Origin: Bacteroidales bacterium
Lineage (GTDB): Bacteria > Bacteroidota > Bacteroidia > Bacteroidales > Muribaculaceae
NCBI GenBank assembly: GCA_014800525.1
Contig: JAAVFV010000047.1
Span: 1-64,000 of the forward strand
Direction: 5' to 3'
DNA length: 64,000 bases
Shown: in pieces, positions 1 to 9,874 of the stretch
Layout of the letters: the number at the start of each line of letters is the position of its first letter
Numbering within the stretch: the first letter of the stretch is position 1
The notes under the pieces: model-generated
The model's input: the letters and a program-made list of their open reading frames with translations, nothing else
Databases searched by the model: none
Told to the model about the DNA's origin: nothing
Made by a program: the position numbers and the translations under genes

Positions 1-637
1 TCGACTTATCATTTGGACAGCACAATGTAAATTTTCCAGATTTAATCAGTGCCAAATAACTTGTCTAAAGTCGTTTTGTATATGTCGTTATTTTGTTATG
101 TCTGTTTCTTTCGTTTACTTTTTTAGGTGGTTATCCATAGCGCAAAATTACACAAAAATTTCCACCGCTCCAAACGAAAACGCCAAAATGTAACAAAAAA
201 ATCCGAACATTCCAAATACGCAACCTACTTTATTTCAGACCAAAATAATATATATACCAAAAGACCCTCCAATCTTTAGTGACTATCCTATTTTTAACAT
301 ATTTTTAACATTTTCCTTATATTGACTGATTTTAGAGCCACTCTATTCCTTTCCCTCTCTCCACTTCATCAATACACCTCCTTTATATAGATGAAGAAGA
401 AAAAAAGGAATGGATCGAATGGAACTCTCTAAAAATTCTTTCCTCTATTTCAATGTACTCTTTCGTTCAATACCCATTTTTCATTTCCTTTATTGAACAC
501 TCATATATAAAAAATTGGAGAGGGTTCTTTAGTGGAGAGATAGATTTTAACACAATTTTAACATTTGCAATACTAATGAGCAAATTATTAGGGTTATATA
601 TGTGATATAGTGGAGATTAAGCGACAAAAGTTAATTA

Positions 638-1273
638 GTAGGTAATGAGTGGAGGGAGTACCGTTAGTATTTATATATAAAAGAAAAGGAGGTTGCAATC
701 CCTCCATAAGACCTACAAACGTCATTAACCGCTATACTCCAAACATTACCAATGCGTTATGGAGATTAAAAAGTCACATAGGTAGCAGAGGGGTTAACTG
801 CCATTAGAATTTATATATAAAAAAAGGAGATTGAACCTCTACATTATACCTACCCCAATCATTAAGCGCAATAAAACGGTAATACAGTGGTGTTTATATG
901 GATTTATGATGAAAGTAGGTATATGAAAGGGCAATCAGAAGCAGTCTTTATATATAGAAATAAAATGAGAGGAAAGCCTTTAGATTGACCTAATCCAAAC
1001 ATTAAATGCAGTAACGCCGTAGTATATTGGAACTTATGGCAATTAATAGTGTATGTAGGTAGTAATAGGGAAATTTGCCATTAATCTTTATATATAGTAT
1101 TATAGCCACTCCAATCCATTGGTATAGACCTATTCCCATTGTAACACTCCATACCCATAACATTACCAACGATTTACAGAGATTAAAGAGTGAGTTAGGT
1201 ATTAGCAGGGGCAATTCCCATTAGTATTTATATATAAATGAAAAGCCATTTACTCTCTTATACCGCTACCTAC
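638..1273. repeat. Array of five diverged ~140-bp units, each with a TTATATATAA/G core flanked by TAGGT ... ACCTA inverted ends
   Basis: Cores begin at about 671, 811, 948, 1088 and 1228 (spacing 140, 137, 140, 140). TAGGT lies about 30 nt before and ACCTA about 40 nt after each core. No convincing ORF. Confidence 0.8.
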
Positions 1274-1446
1274 AATTGCCAATAGTCGATATAACAAAGT
1301 AAATACCAATATATTAGGGTGATTTATATTGATATTAGCCAAATATTGGAAGGGGTAATTTGCACTGATGAAAGTATGAGGGAAATATTGCAACCATCGG
1401 CAACCACCACTAAGCGATATTGACCTCTCCAATGCCCCTAACACCG

Positions 1447-1592
1447 TTCAACGAAGAAGCCTCTTATATGAGGCACCATCATTCAACGACACTCCCTAAT
1501 GGCGTTCAACGTCTATTGATACCCAACAGTAAACCATTGGGTATTAATCGTCATTCAACGCCTCCTAAAATCATTCAAATTCCCCTCAATTT
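1447..1592. repeat. Cluster of TTCAACG motifs interspersed with short hairpins
   Basis: TTCAACG at 1447, 1482, 1505 and 1554; degenerate TTCAAAT at 1574. Hairpins GCCTC-TTATAT-GAGGC, ATACCCAA-N10-TTGGGTAT and CAAATT-CCCCTC-AATTTG lie between or next to them. Confidence 0.65.
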
Positions 1593-1820
1593 GAAAAACA
1601 CCCTAAAACCACCAAAAATCACCCATCTAACTACCACATAACCACTTATATACACCGCTAAAATCGACAAACTATATTTTTCCTATACTTTTATAAAAGA
1701 AAACAATGACGAGTCAAAAGAACAAGTTTTATGGTTCAAGATATTCCCAACTCCTGATAAAATATATATCGCTTAATTTTTAGTAACTACTTAGGAGACA
1801 AGTGTTCAGATTTAATTTGT

Positions 1821-1828
1821 TATATTTG
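1821..1828 (+). promoter_or_regulatory. Bacteroidetes -7 box (TATATTTG) for gluQ
   Basis: TAnnTTTG match 6 nt before the ATG at 1835. Confidence 0.55.
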
Positions 1829-1834
1829 TAGTCT

Positions 1835-2836
1835 ATGCCAACGATACATCCCATATTCAGTTCTTCCGACACCATTACTGGTGTGCCTGCTTCGGATACA
1901 TCTTCCCCCATCGGCCGGTTTGCGCCTTCGCCGACTGGAAGGATGCATCTGGGCAATCTGTTTACGGCTCTGCTCTCCTGGCTTTCCGTACGTTCCCGCG
2001 GAGGACGGTGGGTGTTACGGATTGAGGACCTCGATCCTCAACGGTCCAAGCGCGAGGCGACAATATTGATCGAGGAAGATCTCCGCTGGCTCGGACTCTA
2101 CTGGGATGAGGGTGGTCTGGAGAATCGTGGCCCTCACGGCCCTTACAGCCAGAGTGAACGCCACAATCTATATGAGGAAGCTCTCGATAGGATTAAAGCC
2201 ACAGGCTTCTGCTATCCTTGCTCATGTAGTCGGGCTGATATTCTTGCCACGCAGGCTCCTCATCAGTCGGACGGACGTGTCATCTACGGCGGCCATTGCC
2301 GACCGGCGCACCTCCCCGATCCAAATGCTTTCCAAGCACAGCCCGGCCGCTATGCCGTACGCCTCAACGTGCCTGATCGTGAGATAGAATTCTGCGATAT
2401 CATCTCGGGGAGACAACGTATGAATCTATCCAAAGAGTGTGGCGATTTTATTCTGCGTCGTGCCGATGGAGCGTGGGCCTACCAATTGGCCGTAGTGGTC
2501 GACGATGCAGCAATGGGAGTCACGGAGGTAGTCAGAGGTAACGATCTCCTCCTATCCGCAGCACAACAGATATATCTCCAACAACTCTTGGGTTATCCCA
2601 CACCCCGGTATGCACATCTTCCTCTCATATGCAATTCATCCGGCCAACGACTCTCGAAGCGTGACCACTCTCTTTCCATGGAAGCTATTCGGGAAAAATC
2701 CACCCCGGAAGAGACAATCGGCCTTTTAGCCCATTTGGCGGGACTGATTCCCGAAGCAGCTCCGATCAGTCTTTCGGAGCTCATTCCTCTCTTCTCATGG
2801 GATAAACTCTCCCCTCAGCCTTCAATAATATTATAA
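1835..2836 (+). CDS. gluQ: Glutamyl-Q tRNA(Asp) synthetase
   Basis: RFAPSPTGRMHLGNL signature, RIEDLDPQR, SKRDHSLS; short GluRS paralogue without an anticodon-binding domain. Confidence 0.88.
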   Translation: MPTIHPIFSSSDTITGVPASDTSSPIGRFAPSPTGRMHLGNLFTALLSWLSVRSRGGRWVLRIEDLDPQRSKREATILIEEDLRWLGLYWDEGGLENRGPHGPYSQSERHNLYEEALDRIKATGFCYPCSCSRADILATQAPHQSDGRVIYGGHCRPAHLPDPNAFQAQPGRYAVRLNVPDREIEFCDIISGRQRMNLSKECGDFILRRADGAWAYQLAVVVDDAAMGVTEVVRGNDLLLSAAQQIYLQQLLGYPTPRYAHLPLICNSSGQRLSKRDHSLSMEAIREKSTPEETIGLLAHLAGLIPEAAPISLSELIPLFSWDKLSPQPSIIL

Positions 2837-2896
2837 TTCCTCTCCTCCCTCCTGTAATTCCTCTCCCTCTTCAGCTTGCTAAAATATCCTGTGGTC

Positions 2897-2984
2897 AGCG
2901 CGAAGCTTGTTTCCGTCCCGACTCTGTCGGCCCTCCCCATCAGCGCGAAGCTCGTTCCGTGCAAGCCCTGAAAGGGATTGAAGC
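2897..2984. repeat. Dispersed intergenic repeat, copy 1 (GCGCGAAGCTCGTTCCGTGCAAGCCCTGAAAGGGATTGAAG)
   Basis: About 41 bp shared with 12654-12694; CAGCGCGAAGCTYGTT also duplicated locally. Confidence 0.75.
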
Positions 2985-3012
2985 AGCCTTAACCCAATCT
3001 CAATTAAAAACA

Positions 3013-4263
3013 ATGAATATTCCCCAAGATTTCAAAGATATGATGGAAGGCCTCCTTTACGAGGAAGCAGATGCATTCTTCGAGGCAATGGCCCGAAAAC
3101 CGGAAATTTCTATCAAACTCAACCGCCGTAAACTCACCGATTCCGCTAAATTAGGATATGGCGAATTAGAACCCGTGAAATGGTGTCGCTCCGGTTTTTA
3201 TCTCCCTGAACGTCCGAAATTCACTCTCAATCCTCTCCTCCATGCCGGTGCTTTCTATGTACAGGATGCTTCATCCATGATATATGAGACAGTGGTGGAG
3301 CATATCATCGCATCCTCTTTCGATACCGGCCGATACCCAGCTGTGGCCGATCTATGCGCCGCCCCGGGAGGAAAAACCACCTCCATCATCAATGCTCTCC
3401 CTGATTCTGCATTCGTACTGGCTAATGAATTCACAAAATCCCGCGTCGGAGCTTTACGGGAAAACCTGATGAAATGGGGGTATCCGGATGTTATGGTCAC
3501 CTCCGCTTCTGTGGATCGGCTTGCTCAAGTAGGTCCGGCATTTGATATTGTGGCTGTGGATGCGCCTTGTTCCGGTGAGGGGATGATGCGTAAGGAGGAG
3601 GAAGCCGTGAATCAATGGAGCCCGGCCCTCATCCGTCAATGTGCCGCTTTACAGCGCCAGATTCTCGAAAGTGCTTGCAAGATGCTTAAGCCCGGAGGGT
3701 TTCTGATCTATTCCACATGCACTTTCAATCGTCAGGAAGATGAAGAGCAGATCGATTGGCTCGTGAACGAGAAAGGTATGGTGCCTTTTGATCCCGGTTT
3801 CCCTGAAGATTGGGGAATCATGTCCGGAATTGATACACAATGGCCCTGCTTCCGATTCATGCCTCATCATACCCGCGGTGAGGGACTGTTCCTCTGCGTG
3901 ATGAGAAAAGAGATCGATACCATTGAGAATGCCGTTTCCACTCCCAGCCTCAAGGCATGGCTACGCAAGAATTTCAAACTCGTGGCTGATGGTATCCCCC
4001 GGGAAGAAACTAAAGGAGCCCTCTCCCTTCCCGCTCCCGAGGCCCCGTTAGCGATTGATTTCAATTCCAGGGAATTTTCGTTTGCGGACGTGGATCTTCC
4101 CACAGCCATAAGTTTTCTGCGCCGTGAGGCTCTCGTGCTGAATCCGGATGTTCCCAAGGGCTATGTGGTGATTCTTTACCAGGGATTCCCTCTTGGATTT
4201 GTGAAGAATCTCGGATCAAGAGCCAATAATCTCTATCCAGCTGCCTGGAAAATACGACATTAA
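3013..4263 (+). CDS. rsmF: NOL1/NOP2/Sun-family rRNA m5C methyltransferase (RsmF-like)
   Basis: DLCAAPGGKTT, DAPCSGEGMMRK and STCTFNRQEDEEQ motifs. Start moved from 2959 to the in-frame ATG at 3013 (MNIPQDF) because the upstream codons lie in a dispersed repeat. Confidence 0.85.
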   Translation: MNIPQDFKDMMEGLLYEEADAFFEAMARKPEISIKLNRRKLTDSAKLGYGELEPVKWCRSGFYLPERPKFTLNPLLHAGAFYVQDASSMIYETVVEHIIASSFDTGRYPAVADLCAAPGGKTTSIINALPDSAFVLANEFTKSRVGALRENLMKWGYPDVMVTSASVDRLAQVGPAFDIVAVDAPCSGEGMMRKEEEAVNQWSPALIRQCAALQRQILESACKMLKPGGFLIYSTCTFNRQEDEEQIDWLVNEKGMVPFDPGFPEDWGIMSGIDTQWPCFRFMPHHTRGEGLFLCVMRKEIDTIENAVSTPSLKAWLRKNFKLVADGIPREETKGALSLPAPEAPLAIDFNSREFSFADVDLPTAISFLRREALVLNPDVPKGYVVILYQGFPLGFVKNLGSRANNLYPAAWKIRH

Positions 4264-4332
4264 TTTCTCCTCAAAATATCGCAATTTCTCCTCAAAGGAA
4301 GGAATCAAAAGAGTTCTCTTACAATTATTCCT

Positions 4333-6531
4333 ATGAAAAAGAACCAATTCCCCATCACGGGTATGATGTGTGCTGTCTGCGCCGGAACCGTGGAGAAGAC
4401 CGCTGCCGCCCAACCGGGCGTGAATTCCGCTTCAGTGAATTTCGCAAATGCCTCCCTATCCATAGAATGGAATCCTGCGGAAACCTCTCCCGAGATTGTG
4501 GCCGAAGCAATCCGGAAGGCCGGTTATGATATGATTGTGGTGGAATCCGAAGAGGAGGCTGTGGAGGAAAAGGAACAGAAGGAGCTGGCACATTACAAGT
4601 CGATAAAGCACCTCACAGCATTAGCCTGGATTCTGACTATTCCTATCGCTACGATATGTATGTTCCATATCCATTTCCCGGGTGAGAACTGGATCATCGC
4701 AGCAATGACCGCTATTGTGCTTTGTGTATGTGGAGCCGGATTCTTCCGGCGCGGCATTAAGGCTATCATCGCCAAGGCTCCGTCGATGGATAGTCTGGTA
4801 GCGCTTTCCACTTCCGTCAGCTTCCTTTTCAGCCTCTTCTGCACCATATGGCCCGACGCCCTACCGCATTCCGGGGAGGGCCCCGACCTCTACTATGAAG
4901 GAGCCGCAATGATTATCGCCTTTGTCCTGACCGGCAAACTGATGGAGACCCGCTCACGACATAATACCGGTCTGGCCCTGAAGGCTCTTATGGGTCTTCA
5001 ACCCAAGGAGGCTGTGGTGGTGATGCCCGACGGATCCACAGTGTGCCGTCCCATTTCAGAGATTCAATCCGGTGACCGCCTGCTTGTCCGCCCCGGTGAA
5101 CGTATTCCTGTGGATGGGCCGGTGGTTTCAGGTCTCTCTGCGGTCGATGAAAGTATGCTCACGGGCGAACCGATCAAGGTAGAAAAGAAAGTGGGAGATC
5201 CGCTTGTGGCAGGTACAGTCAATGGATCCGGAATCATTGAGATGAAAGCCGAAAAGGTCGGAGCAAACACCGAATTATCCCGTATCATCCGTGCTGTCCG
5301 TGAAGCACAGGGTTCGAAAGCTCCGGTGCAAAAACTCGTCGACCGCATCAGTGCCATATTCGTTCCGACCGTATTCGCAATCGCCTTGATTACATTCTGC
5401 GTCTGGGCAGCAATGGGAACCCAATATGTATCTCTGGCTCTGCTTACTTCCGTTTCTGTCTTGGTGATAGCCTGCCCATGCGCCTTGGGATTGGCCACTC
5501 CGACTGCAATGATGGTCGGTATAGGTCGTGGAGCCAGGATGGGTATACTGGTGAAAGATGCAGCTGCTTTGGAGCGGCTTGCCAAAGTGAATCTCCTCGC
5601 CATCGATAAGACAGGAACCATCACGGAAGGTCATCCACGAGTGGTATCCGCCTCTTTTTCTTCCCACCTCTCCCCGGATGAGATGGAATTGATAAAGCGC
5701 CTATGTTATGGTGCGGAGTCAGAAAGCGTCCACCCCCTTTCCGAAGCGTTATGTGACTATTTTAATGGATTGGGAGTGGTGCCTCTTCTCCCTGAGTCAT
5801 CAAGCTATGTGGCGGGTAAGGGAATCTTCTTCACTCATGATAATAAGGACTTTGAAATAGGAATTCCCTCCCAAAAAGGAGAATTTGCAGACGATGAACA
5901 GGTATGGCTCAATCAGGGCCTTGGTGTAGTGGAGGTGAGATGTCACGGAGAGGCGATTGCCGTTTTCGCTGTCGAGGATACCTTGCGTGAGGATGCGCGC
6001 CCCACTATTGATCTCCTGGGGCAAATCGGTATCGAAGTCATGCTCCTGACAGGCGACCGGCTCGCCACGGCGCAAGATGTGGCCAATAGGGCCGGCATCA
6101 CCAAAGTTGTGGCCCAGGCCACTCCGGAACGCAAGCAGGAGGTGATTCAACATGAGATGAAGGCGGGTAAGATTGTGGCTATGGCCGGGGATGGAATTAA
6201 CGACACCACAGCACTTGCCTCAGCAGATGTGTCTGTGGCAATGGGAGGCGGATCAGATATCGCCATCGAGACCGCACAGCTCACTCTTGCAGGTGGAAAT
6301 CTTTCGGCTCTCCCCAAGGCGGTGCTTCTGGCACGCGCCACACTGCGCGTGATACGAGAAAACCTTTTCTGGGCGTTTATATATAATGTGATAGGAATTC
6401 CTTTGGCCGCCGGCGTTTTATATTCAGCAGGTATTCTCCTGAATCCAATGTTTGCTTCGGCGGCAATGGCCCTTTCCTCGGTATGCGTAGTGCTTAATTC
6501 GCTTCGCCTGAATAAAATCAAACTCAAATAA
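4333..6531 (+). CDS. copA: Copper-translocating P1B-type ATPase
   Basis: N-terminal GMMCAVC HMA motif, [33 protein letters not shown]. Confidence 0.92.
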   Translation: MKKNQFPITGMMCAVCAGTVEKTAAAQPGVNSASVNFANASLSIEWNPAETSPEIVAEAIRKAGYDMIVVESEEEAVEEKEQKELAHYKSIKHLTALAWILTIPIATICMFHIHFPGENWIIAAMTAIVLCVCGAGFFRRGIKAIIAKAPSMDSLVALSTSVSFLFSLFCTIWPDALPHSGEGPDLYYEGAAMIIAFVLTGKLMETRSRHNTGLALKALMGLQPKEAVVVMPDGSTVCRPISEIQSGDRLLVRPGERIPVDGPVVSGLSAVDESMLTGEPIKVEKKVGDPLVAGTVNGSGIIEMKAEKVGANTELSRIIRAVREAQGSKAPVQKLVDRISAIFVPTVFAIALITFCVWAAMGTQYVSLALLTSVSVLVIACPCALGLATPTAMMVGIGRGARMGILVKDAAALERLAKVNLLAIDKTGTITEGHPRVVSASFSSHLSPDEMELIKRLCYGAESESVHPLSEALCDYFNGLGVVPLLPESSSYVAGKGIFFTHDNKDFEIGIPSQKGEFADDEQVWLNQGLGVVEVRCHGEAIAVFAVEDTLREDARPTIDLLGQIGIEVMLLTGDRLATAQDVANRAGITKVVAQATPERKQEVIQHEMKAGKIVAMAGDGINDTTALASADVSVAMGGGSDIAIETAQLTLAGGNLSALPKAVLLARATLRVIRENLFWAFIYNVIGIPLAAGVLYSAGILLNPMFASAAMALSSVCVVLNSLRLNKIKLK

Positions 6532-6555
6532 GATCAAACTCAAATAAATACCATT

Positions 6556-6783
6556 ATGAAATTCAAGACAAATGCAAAATGCGCGGGCTGCAGCACAACA
6601 ATCCTTAACCACATGCAGACGCGTTTCCCCGATATGAACTGGAGTCTCGATCTGGAGAGCTCCGATAAGGTGTTGGAATGTCATGGCATTCCTGATGATT
6701 CTGCCAAGGCTGCTGAGATTGAGAAAGCCGTAGCCGAGACAGGATTCAAAGGAGCATGGATGCCTGCCGAAACCGGATATTAA
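6556..6783 (+). CDS. Small heavy-metal-associated domain protein (CopZ-like)
   Basis: 75 aa, KCAGC metal-binding motif, directly downstream of copA. Confidence 0.75.
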   Translation: MKFKTNAKCAGCSTTILNHMQTRFPDMNWSLDLESSDKVLECHGIPDDSAKAAEIEKAVAETGFKGAWMPAETGY

Positions 6784-6795
6784 GGCTCCCCTTCA

Positions 6796-7494
6796 ATGAT
6801 TGAGATCAGAAATATATTCAAGCGATATGGCGATCTGACGGTGCTGTCGGATGTGTCGCTTGTTGTGCCCGACCATGAGATTCTTACAGTGGTCGGGCCC
6901 AGTGGTGCAGGTAAGACAACTCTTCTTCAGATTGCCGGATCCCTCGACCGGCCCGACCGCGGCTCAGTGGCCTACGATGGAGTGGAACTCACCTCGATGT
7001 CCGATCGGAAACTCTCAGCCTTTCGTAATAAACATATCGGATTCATTTTCCAGTTCCATCAGTTACTTCCGGAGTTCACTGCTCAGGAAAACGTGGCCAT
7101 GTCGGCCCGCATTGGTGGAATGAGTGCTTCAAAAGCCATGAAGCGCGCTGCGGAACTTCTCGATGCGCTGGGACTCACGGAGCGTCTGCGGCATAAACCG
7201 ATGCAGATGTCCGGAGGCGAACGCCAGCGCACCGCCGTGGCCCGGGCCCTCATCAACGAGCCTAAAGTGATCTTCGCTGATGAACCGACCGGAAGCCTCG
7301 ACTCTGCCAACCGCGATGAAATCTGCGGACTCATCGAACGCCTTCGGCGGGATATGGGGCAGACATTCGTTATTGTCACTCATGATCCTACGATTGCTTC
7401 TATTGCAGACAGGGTAGTCCATATGTCCGACGGCCGCATTGTCGACATTCGCCCCGCCGACGATAAAGAGACCATCCTCTCCGATTCTAAGTAG
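6796..7494 (+). CDS. lolD: ABC transporter ATP-binding protein, LolD family
   Basis: Walker A GPSGAGKTTLLQ, signature MSGGERQRTAVARAL, Walker B VIFADEPTGSLD. Confidence 0.85.
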   Translation: MIEIRNIFKRYGDLTVLSDVSLVVPDHEILTVVGPSGAGKTTLLQIAGSLDRPDRGSVAYDGVELTSMSDRKLSAFRNKHIGFIFQFHQLLPEFTAQENVAMSARIGGMSASKAMKRAAELLDALGLTERLRHKPMQMSGGERQRTAVARALINEPKVIFADEPTGSLDSANRDEICGLIERLRRDMGQTFVIVTHDPTIASIADRVVHMSDGRIVDIRPADDKETILSDSK

Positions 7495-7775
7495 CTCGCA
7501 GCAATTAATGAATACATAAAACTTAGAGATTTTTGAGGCGATTTTGGTGCGGAATTGAAAATCGACGAGTTTCCTTAAAAAGAAAACAATGACGAGTCAA
7601 TGAAGGAGCATAGCGGGCTATGCGACTGAATGACAAACCAAAAGCGGCCAAAATTGAAAATCGACGAGTTTCCTACAAAAAAATAAGAAAGGACGAGTCA
7701 AATATCAAGTTTTATGATTCATGTTCCCTTTTAGTATTCAAGGCCAATACATTAATTAATTGATGTGAGCTACTT
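7489..7775. mobile_element. MITE-like element with terminal inverted repeats and internal direct repeats
   Basis: Left AAGTAGCTCGCAGCAATTAATGAAT; right end reverse complement AAGTAGCTCACATCAATTAATTAAT (22/25). Inner inverted repeat ATGAATaCATAAAACTT / AAGTTTTATGATTCAT. Two internal AATTGAAAATCGACGAGTTTCCT copies. Confidence 0.65.
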
Positions 7776-7816
7776 ATTCAATCCGATATAATTGTACCGG
7801 TATCGGGCCCGGATGA

Positions 7817-7848
7817 TTTGGCTGTTTAAGGGAAAAATATTATATTCG
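7817..7848 (+). promoter_or_regulatory. Candidate promoter TTTG-N20-TATATTCG upstream of the DUF3467 gene
   Basis: TTTG at 7817-7820 and TATATTCG at 7841-7848. Confidence 0.5.
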
Positions 7849-7942
7849 CAGTATAATTACGTTAAAACCGTGGGTGGTATCGAATTAGGTTTGATATTCA
7901 CCTATCGTCTAAATTTGAAAAATTTACTTAAATATATACACG

Positions 7943-8224
7943 ATGGAAAATAACGAAAACAAGAATCAGCTTCAGATTCAGCTCCGTCCCGAGATGGCTG
8001 ACGGCAAATACAGCAACCTCGCAATGATCGGCCACGGCCCCAATGAGTTCCTTATGGACTTCATCTTCGCCGCTCCCGGCATGCCCCAGGCTCCTGTTGT
8101 AAGCCGCGTGATCATGAGCCCCGAGAACGCTAAGCAGCTTCTCTTCGCCCTCACCGATAACATTAAGAAGTATGAGGCTCAGTTTGGCGAGATTATGCCC
8201 CGTCAGGCTGTCGGCAACAACTGA
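7943..8224 (+). CDS. DUF3467-domain protein
   Basis: [33 protein letters not shown] family signature. Confidence 0.85.
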   Translation: MENNENKNQLQIQLRPEMADGKYSNLAMIGHGPNEFLMDFIFAAPGMPQAPVVSRVIMSPENAKQLLFALTDNIKKYEAQFGEIMPRQAVGNN

Positions 8225-8235
8225 TCAGCCCACAT

Positions 8236-9720
8236 ATGAGTCAGACAAGGAATCACAACCTGTCGATCTATAATACCTTGGCCCGCGTGAAGCAACCCTT
8301 CAAACCGCTTCATGAGGGCCATGTCGGTATGTATGTCTGCGGGCCCACTGTCTACGGCGATGCCCATCTCGGTCATGCCCGTCCGGCAATCACTTTCGAT
8401 ATCCTGTTCCGTTATCTGCGTCATCTGGGATATAAGGTGCGATATGTCCGTAATATCACTGATGTAGGTCATCTCGAACATGATGCCGATTCCGGCGAGG
8501 ATAAGATTGCCAAGAAGGCGCGTCTCGAGCAGCTGGAGCCAATGGAGGTGGTGCAGTTCTATCTTAACCGCTACCATAAGGATATGGAAGCTCTTAATGT
8601 GCTCCCTCCGAGTATCGAGCCCCATGCCTCCGGACATATCATCGAACAGATTGAATATATCAAGAAGATTCTCGACGCGGGATATGCTTACGAAAGCTGC
8701 GGATCAGTATATTTCGATGTGGCTAAATACAATCAGGATCATCCGTATGGCAAACTCTCCGGCCGAAATATCGAAGATCTTCTCTCCACCACCCGCACTC
8801 TCGATGGACAGGAGGAAAAACGCAATCCTCTCGATTTCGCACTCTGGAAGAAAGCAGCGCCCGAGCATATAATGCATTGGCCCTCGCCATGGAGCGAAGG
8901 TTTCCCTGGATGGCATCTCGAATGCTCCACTATGGGTGAGAAATATCTTGGAGAAACTTTCGATATTCACGGCGGCGGAATGGATCTGATGTTCCCCCAC
9001 CATGAGTGTGAGATAGCTCAGAGTGTGGCTGCTCAGGGTCATGAGGCTGTGAAATACTGGATGCATAACAATATGATCACCATTGCCGGAAAGAAGATGG
9101 GCAAGTCATATGGAAATTTCATCACTCTCGAACAATTCTTTGAGGGTTCGCATCCCCTGCTCACTCAGCCATATTCTCCGATGGTGATCCGCTTCTTCAT
9201 TCTGCAGGCTCAGTATCGCTCCACTGTCGATTTCTCCAATGAGGCACTTCAGGCTGCCGAGAAAGCACTTCAGAAAATGCAGGATGCCTATCGTCGTCTC
9301 CAGGCTCTCCAGCCTGCTGAGAAGTCGTCGGTGGAACTCCCGGATTATATGGTTAAGGCTTATGAGGCGCTTGATGACGATCTGAATACTCCGATGGTGA
9401 TCGCAGTGCTCTTTGATGCAGCTAAGGTGATCAATCAGGCCACCGACGGCATCGCCACTCTTTCCGCCGAGGATATTCAGAAGCTCAAGGAACTCTTCGA
9501 CACAATGTTAGTCGATATCTTAGGAGTTCAGACCGGTGCGGAGGAGACTGCCACTAATCTCAAACCTTATGAAGGAGCTGTCGATCTGCTGATGGAGATC
9601 CGCAAGAATGCCAAGCAGTCGAAAGACTGGACCACTTCCGATCTTATCCGCGACCAACTTGCCGCACTCGGATTTGATGTCAAAGACACCAAAAATGGTG
9701 TGGAATGGTCAGTGAAATAA
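8236..9720 (+). CDS. cysS: Cysteinyl-tRNA synthetase
   Basis: [38 protein letters not shown]. Confidence 0.96.
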   Translation: MSQTRNHNLSIYNTLARVKQPFKPLHEGHVGMYVCGPTVYGDAHLGHARPAITFDILFRYLRHLGYKVRYVRNITDVGHLEHDADSGEDKIAKKARLEQLEPMEVVQFYLNRYHKDMEALNVLPPSIEPHASGHIIEQIEYIKKILDAGYAYESCGSVYFDVAKYNQDHPYGKLSGRNIEDLLSTTRTLDGQEEKRNPLDFALWKKAAPEHIMHWPSPWSEGFPGWHLECSTMGEKYLGETFDIHGGGMDLMFPHHECEIAQSVAAQGHEAVKYWMHNNMITIAGKKMGKSYGNFITLEQFFEGSHPLLTQPYSPMVIRFFILQAQYRSTVDFSNEALQAAEKALQKMQDAYRRLQALQPAEKSSVELPDYMVKAYEALDDDLNTPMVIAVLFDAAKVINQATDGIATLSAEDIQKLKELFDTMLVDILGVQTGAEETATNLKPYEGAVDLLMEIRKNAKQSKDWTTSDLIRDQLAALGFDVKDTKNGVEWSVK

Positions 9721-9741
9721 TCTTTTGACAATATGAGACTT

Positions 9742-9793
9742 TTATAAAATCGGTCGCAATAAGCTTATAAGCTTATTGCGACCGATTTTATAA
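9742..9793. terminator. 52-bp perfect palindrome between convergent cysS and rubrerythrin genes (bidirectional terminator)
   Basis: TTATAAAATCGGTCGCAATAAGCTTATAAGCTTATTGCGACCGATTTTATAA. Confidence 0.85.
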
Positions 9794-9874
9794 GTTAATA
9801 TCCCGGCCCTCCGTCTTTGGAATCACGGAGAGGGGGATAGGTATTAGAGATACAAGTATACGCAAGAGGTATGT

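Noticed and set aside
600-1600. CRISPR array
   Set aside because: Units are diverged, ~140 bp and AT-rich, with no identical direct repeats or spacers, and no cas genes are in the window.
600-1640. Integron attC cassette array
   Set aside because: Hairpin units are tandem with no cassette ORFs between them, and there is no integrase in the window.
1002-1641. ORFs 1002-1214(-), 1250-1444(-), 1420-1641(+)
   Set aside because: Short ORFs spanning repeat units with low-complexity composition; no recognisable domain.
1-1830. Chromosomal origin of replication
   Set aside because: AT-rich with repeats and a TTATCCATA-like site at about 127, but no convincing DnaA-box cluster and no dnaA/dnaN nearby. 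Would need genome GC-skew.
2943-2984. Single CRISPR repeat (CCCTGAAAGGGATTGAAG)
   Set aside because: The second copy is 9.7 kb away; no spacers or array.
5064-5667. Minus-strand ORFs inside copA
   Set aside because: Overlap a strongly conserved P-type ATPase; shadow ORFs from codon bias.
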